Below, one piece after another: positions 51,129-52,136 of a stretch of 52,136 nucleotides of DNA. The notes under the pieces are model-generated. The model was given only the letters and a program-made list of their open reading frames with translations, was not told where the DNA came from and searched no databases. Within the stretch, counting starts at the first letter, position 1, and every line of letters begins with the position of its first letter. The DNA is taken from the NCBI RefSeq assembly GCF_024436035.1, contig NZ_JANFNG010000041.1:1-52136 (forward strand), read 5' to 3'. This DNA is from Streptomyces humicola. Its GTDB lineage: Bacteria > Actinomycetota > Actinomycetes > Streptomycetales > Streptomycetaceae. The position numbers and the translations under genes were made by a program.

Positions 51129-52136
51129 GTGACGAGCGAGGATGTGAGCGACGCACGCGGGCAAGCGGAGGGGGTCCCGCCATGGAGCAGGGGAAGGGCG
51201 GCCCAGGAACGAGGCCGGCCGCGGAGCGCGCGAGGGGGTCTCCCCGCGGAGCAGGAGGAGGGCGGTGAAGCGAACCAAGAGGCAGCCGTCGCGCCGCCGC
51301 CCGAGGCGGTCGGCCCGCTGATGCGGGGCCTCGCCGTCCTGCGCGAGCTGGCCGTGCACGAGGGACGGCGCCCCGTCAGCGAGCTGGCACGGGCGACGCG
51401 GCTGGCCCGCGCCACCGTCGATCGGGTGCTCAGCACGCTGGTGCGCATCGGGTACGTACGGGTCGAGGGGCGTGACGCCGTGCTGGCGCCGCGCCTGATG
51501 GAGCTCGGCAACGCCTATCTCGCCGCCTGCCGCCTGCCCGACCTGCTGGGTCCGCTCGCCGACCGGCTCGCCGACACCCTCGACGAGTCCGTCTCCCTCG
51601 CGGTGCCGGACCGGGACGGGGTGCGCTTCGTCCACCAGGCGCCGCGGCGGCGCGCGATGTCGCTGGCGTTCCGCATCGGCGATCTGCTGCCCGCCGAACG
51701 CGGCGCTTCGGGCGCGCTCTTCGCGACCACGTGGAGCGAGCGGGAGTGGCAGCAATGGCGCGAGCGCCGGGCACAGGACCCGCAGGACACCGGGTTCCCG
51801 GCCGTGCCGCGCGGGAACGGCGACGCCGCGGCCTCCTTCGAGGAGCGCATCGCAGCGGCCCGCAGTCACGGCTGGTCGCTCGACGACCAGCTCATCGAGC
51901 CGGGCCTCGTGGCCATCGCCGCGCCGGTGCGCGATGCGCAGGGCCGGTGGGTGTGCGCGGTGAGCGTGGTCAGCCACACGAGCCGACACGACACCGGCTC
52001 GCTGCGCACCTCCATCCTGCCCCGGCTGGAGGCGACGGCACGGCAGATGGAACAGGTGCTCGCCGCGCCGACGGCCGACGCGCCCTCGACGCGTGCGTCG
52101 AAGCAGGAGCTGGGCACGACCTCGCCCCCTCCCACC
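51129..52136 (+). CDS. IclR-family regulator of the pca operon, cut by the window end
   Basis: The open frame runs to the right edge without a stop. The winged helix reads PLMRGLAVLRELAVHEGRRP, then VSELARATRLARATVDRVLS, then TLVRIGYVRVEG. The effector domain follows (SVSLAVPDRDGVRFVHQAPR, then SLDDQLIEPGLVAIAAPV). PcaR/PcaU-type IclR proteins respond to 3-oxoadipate or protocatechuate; divergence from pcaI makes that role likely. The start is unsure: GTG 51129 or 51120 would add a 64-residue low-complexity leader, and ATG 51321 lies inside the first helix. Confidence 0.8.
   Translation, partial: MTSEDVSDARGQAEGVPPWSRGRAAQERGRPRSARGGLPAEQEEGGEANQEAAVAPPPEAVGPLMRGLAVLRELAVHEGRRPVSELARATRLARATVDRVLSTLVRIGYVRVEGRDAVLAPRLMELGNAYLAACRLPDLLGPLADRLADTLDESVSLAVPDRDGVRFVHQAPRRRAMSLAFRIGDLLPAERGASGALFATTWSEREWQQWRERRAQDPQDTGFPAVPRGNGDAAASFEERIAAARSHGWSLDDQLIEPGLVAIAAPVRDAQGRWVCAVSVVSHTSRHDTGSLRTSILPRLEATARQMEQVLAAPTADAPSTRASKQELGTTSPPPT

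Overview
The window is very GC-rich, gene-dense actinobacterial DNA. Frequent GTG starts, ATGA/GTGA stop-start overlaps, many TetR-type regulators, a DUF397-type remnant, a chitinase behind a DasR-like site and a pcaIJFHGBL operon all point to Streptomyces or a close relative in Streptomycetaceae. No rRNA, tRNA, CRISPR array, insertion sequence or replication origin was seen.

Layout. 1-4.6 kb is sparse: a TetR/methyltransferase pair with a double palindromic operator, a small secreted protein, a stretch of broken genes (metallo-beta-lactamase fold, TetR and amidohydrolase remnants) and a GNAT acetyltransferase. 4.8-10.2 kb is an unrecognised methyltransferase-like protein, then a LysR regulator divergent from a three-gene succinate dehydrogenase/fumarate reductase operon (sdhC-sdhA-sdhB). 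10.2-25.0 kb is a cell-surface glycan cluster: FkbM methyltransferase, lipoprotein, an operon of DUF3068 membrane protein / methyltransferase / condensation-type acyltransferase / second methyltransferase, a TetR regulator, a GT4 glycosyltransferase, a DMT-type membrane protein, a giant AftD-like arabinofuranosyltransferase, a DUF2613 micro-protein and an alpha/beta hydrolase. 25.1-36.1 kb is mixed: secreted protein, MFS transporter, TetR with small membrane proteins, an unusual family-A DNA polymerase, DUF427, two oxidoreductases, a chitinase and an ArsR regulator. 36.1-37.0 kb holds decayed genes, including an HTH/DUF5753-DUF397 pair. 37.1-42.7 kb has an MFS exporter fused to carboxypeptidase-regulatory-like domains with its MarR regulator, then three genes built around YbjQ-like domains. 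43.0-52.1 kb is the beta-ketoadipate operon pcaI-J-F-H-G-B-L with pobA as last gene, divergent from an IclR regulator that runs off the window.

The most interesting system is the glycan cluster. Four copies of the palindrome TTGAC-N5-GTCAA lie at the promoters of its transcription units (16424, 17317, 23800, 25004). At three of them the palindrome carries the -35 of a promoter with the same geometry: TTGAC(A/G), 17 bp, TAGCGT. A TetR gene sits beside the first two copies. This reads as one dedicated regulon for a DUF3068 / AftD / DUF2613 / glycosyltransferase / acyltransferase module. From memory its gene content parallels the mycobacterial aftD neighbourhood, although streptomycetes are not known to make mycolyl-arabinogalactan.

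The catabolic end converts 4-hydroxybenzoate (PobA) to protocatechuate, then by ring cleavage (PcaGH), cycloisomerisation (PcaB), decarboxylation and lactone hydrolysis (PcaL), CoA transfer (PcaIJ) and thiolysis (PcaF) to succinyl-CoA and acetyl-CoA. Remnants of an IclR regulator and of a vanillate-demethylase-type reductase next to pobA suggest further aromatic genes were lost there.
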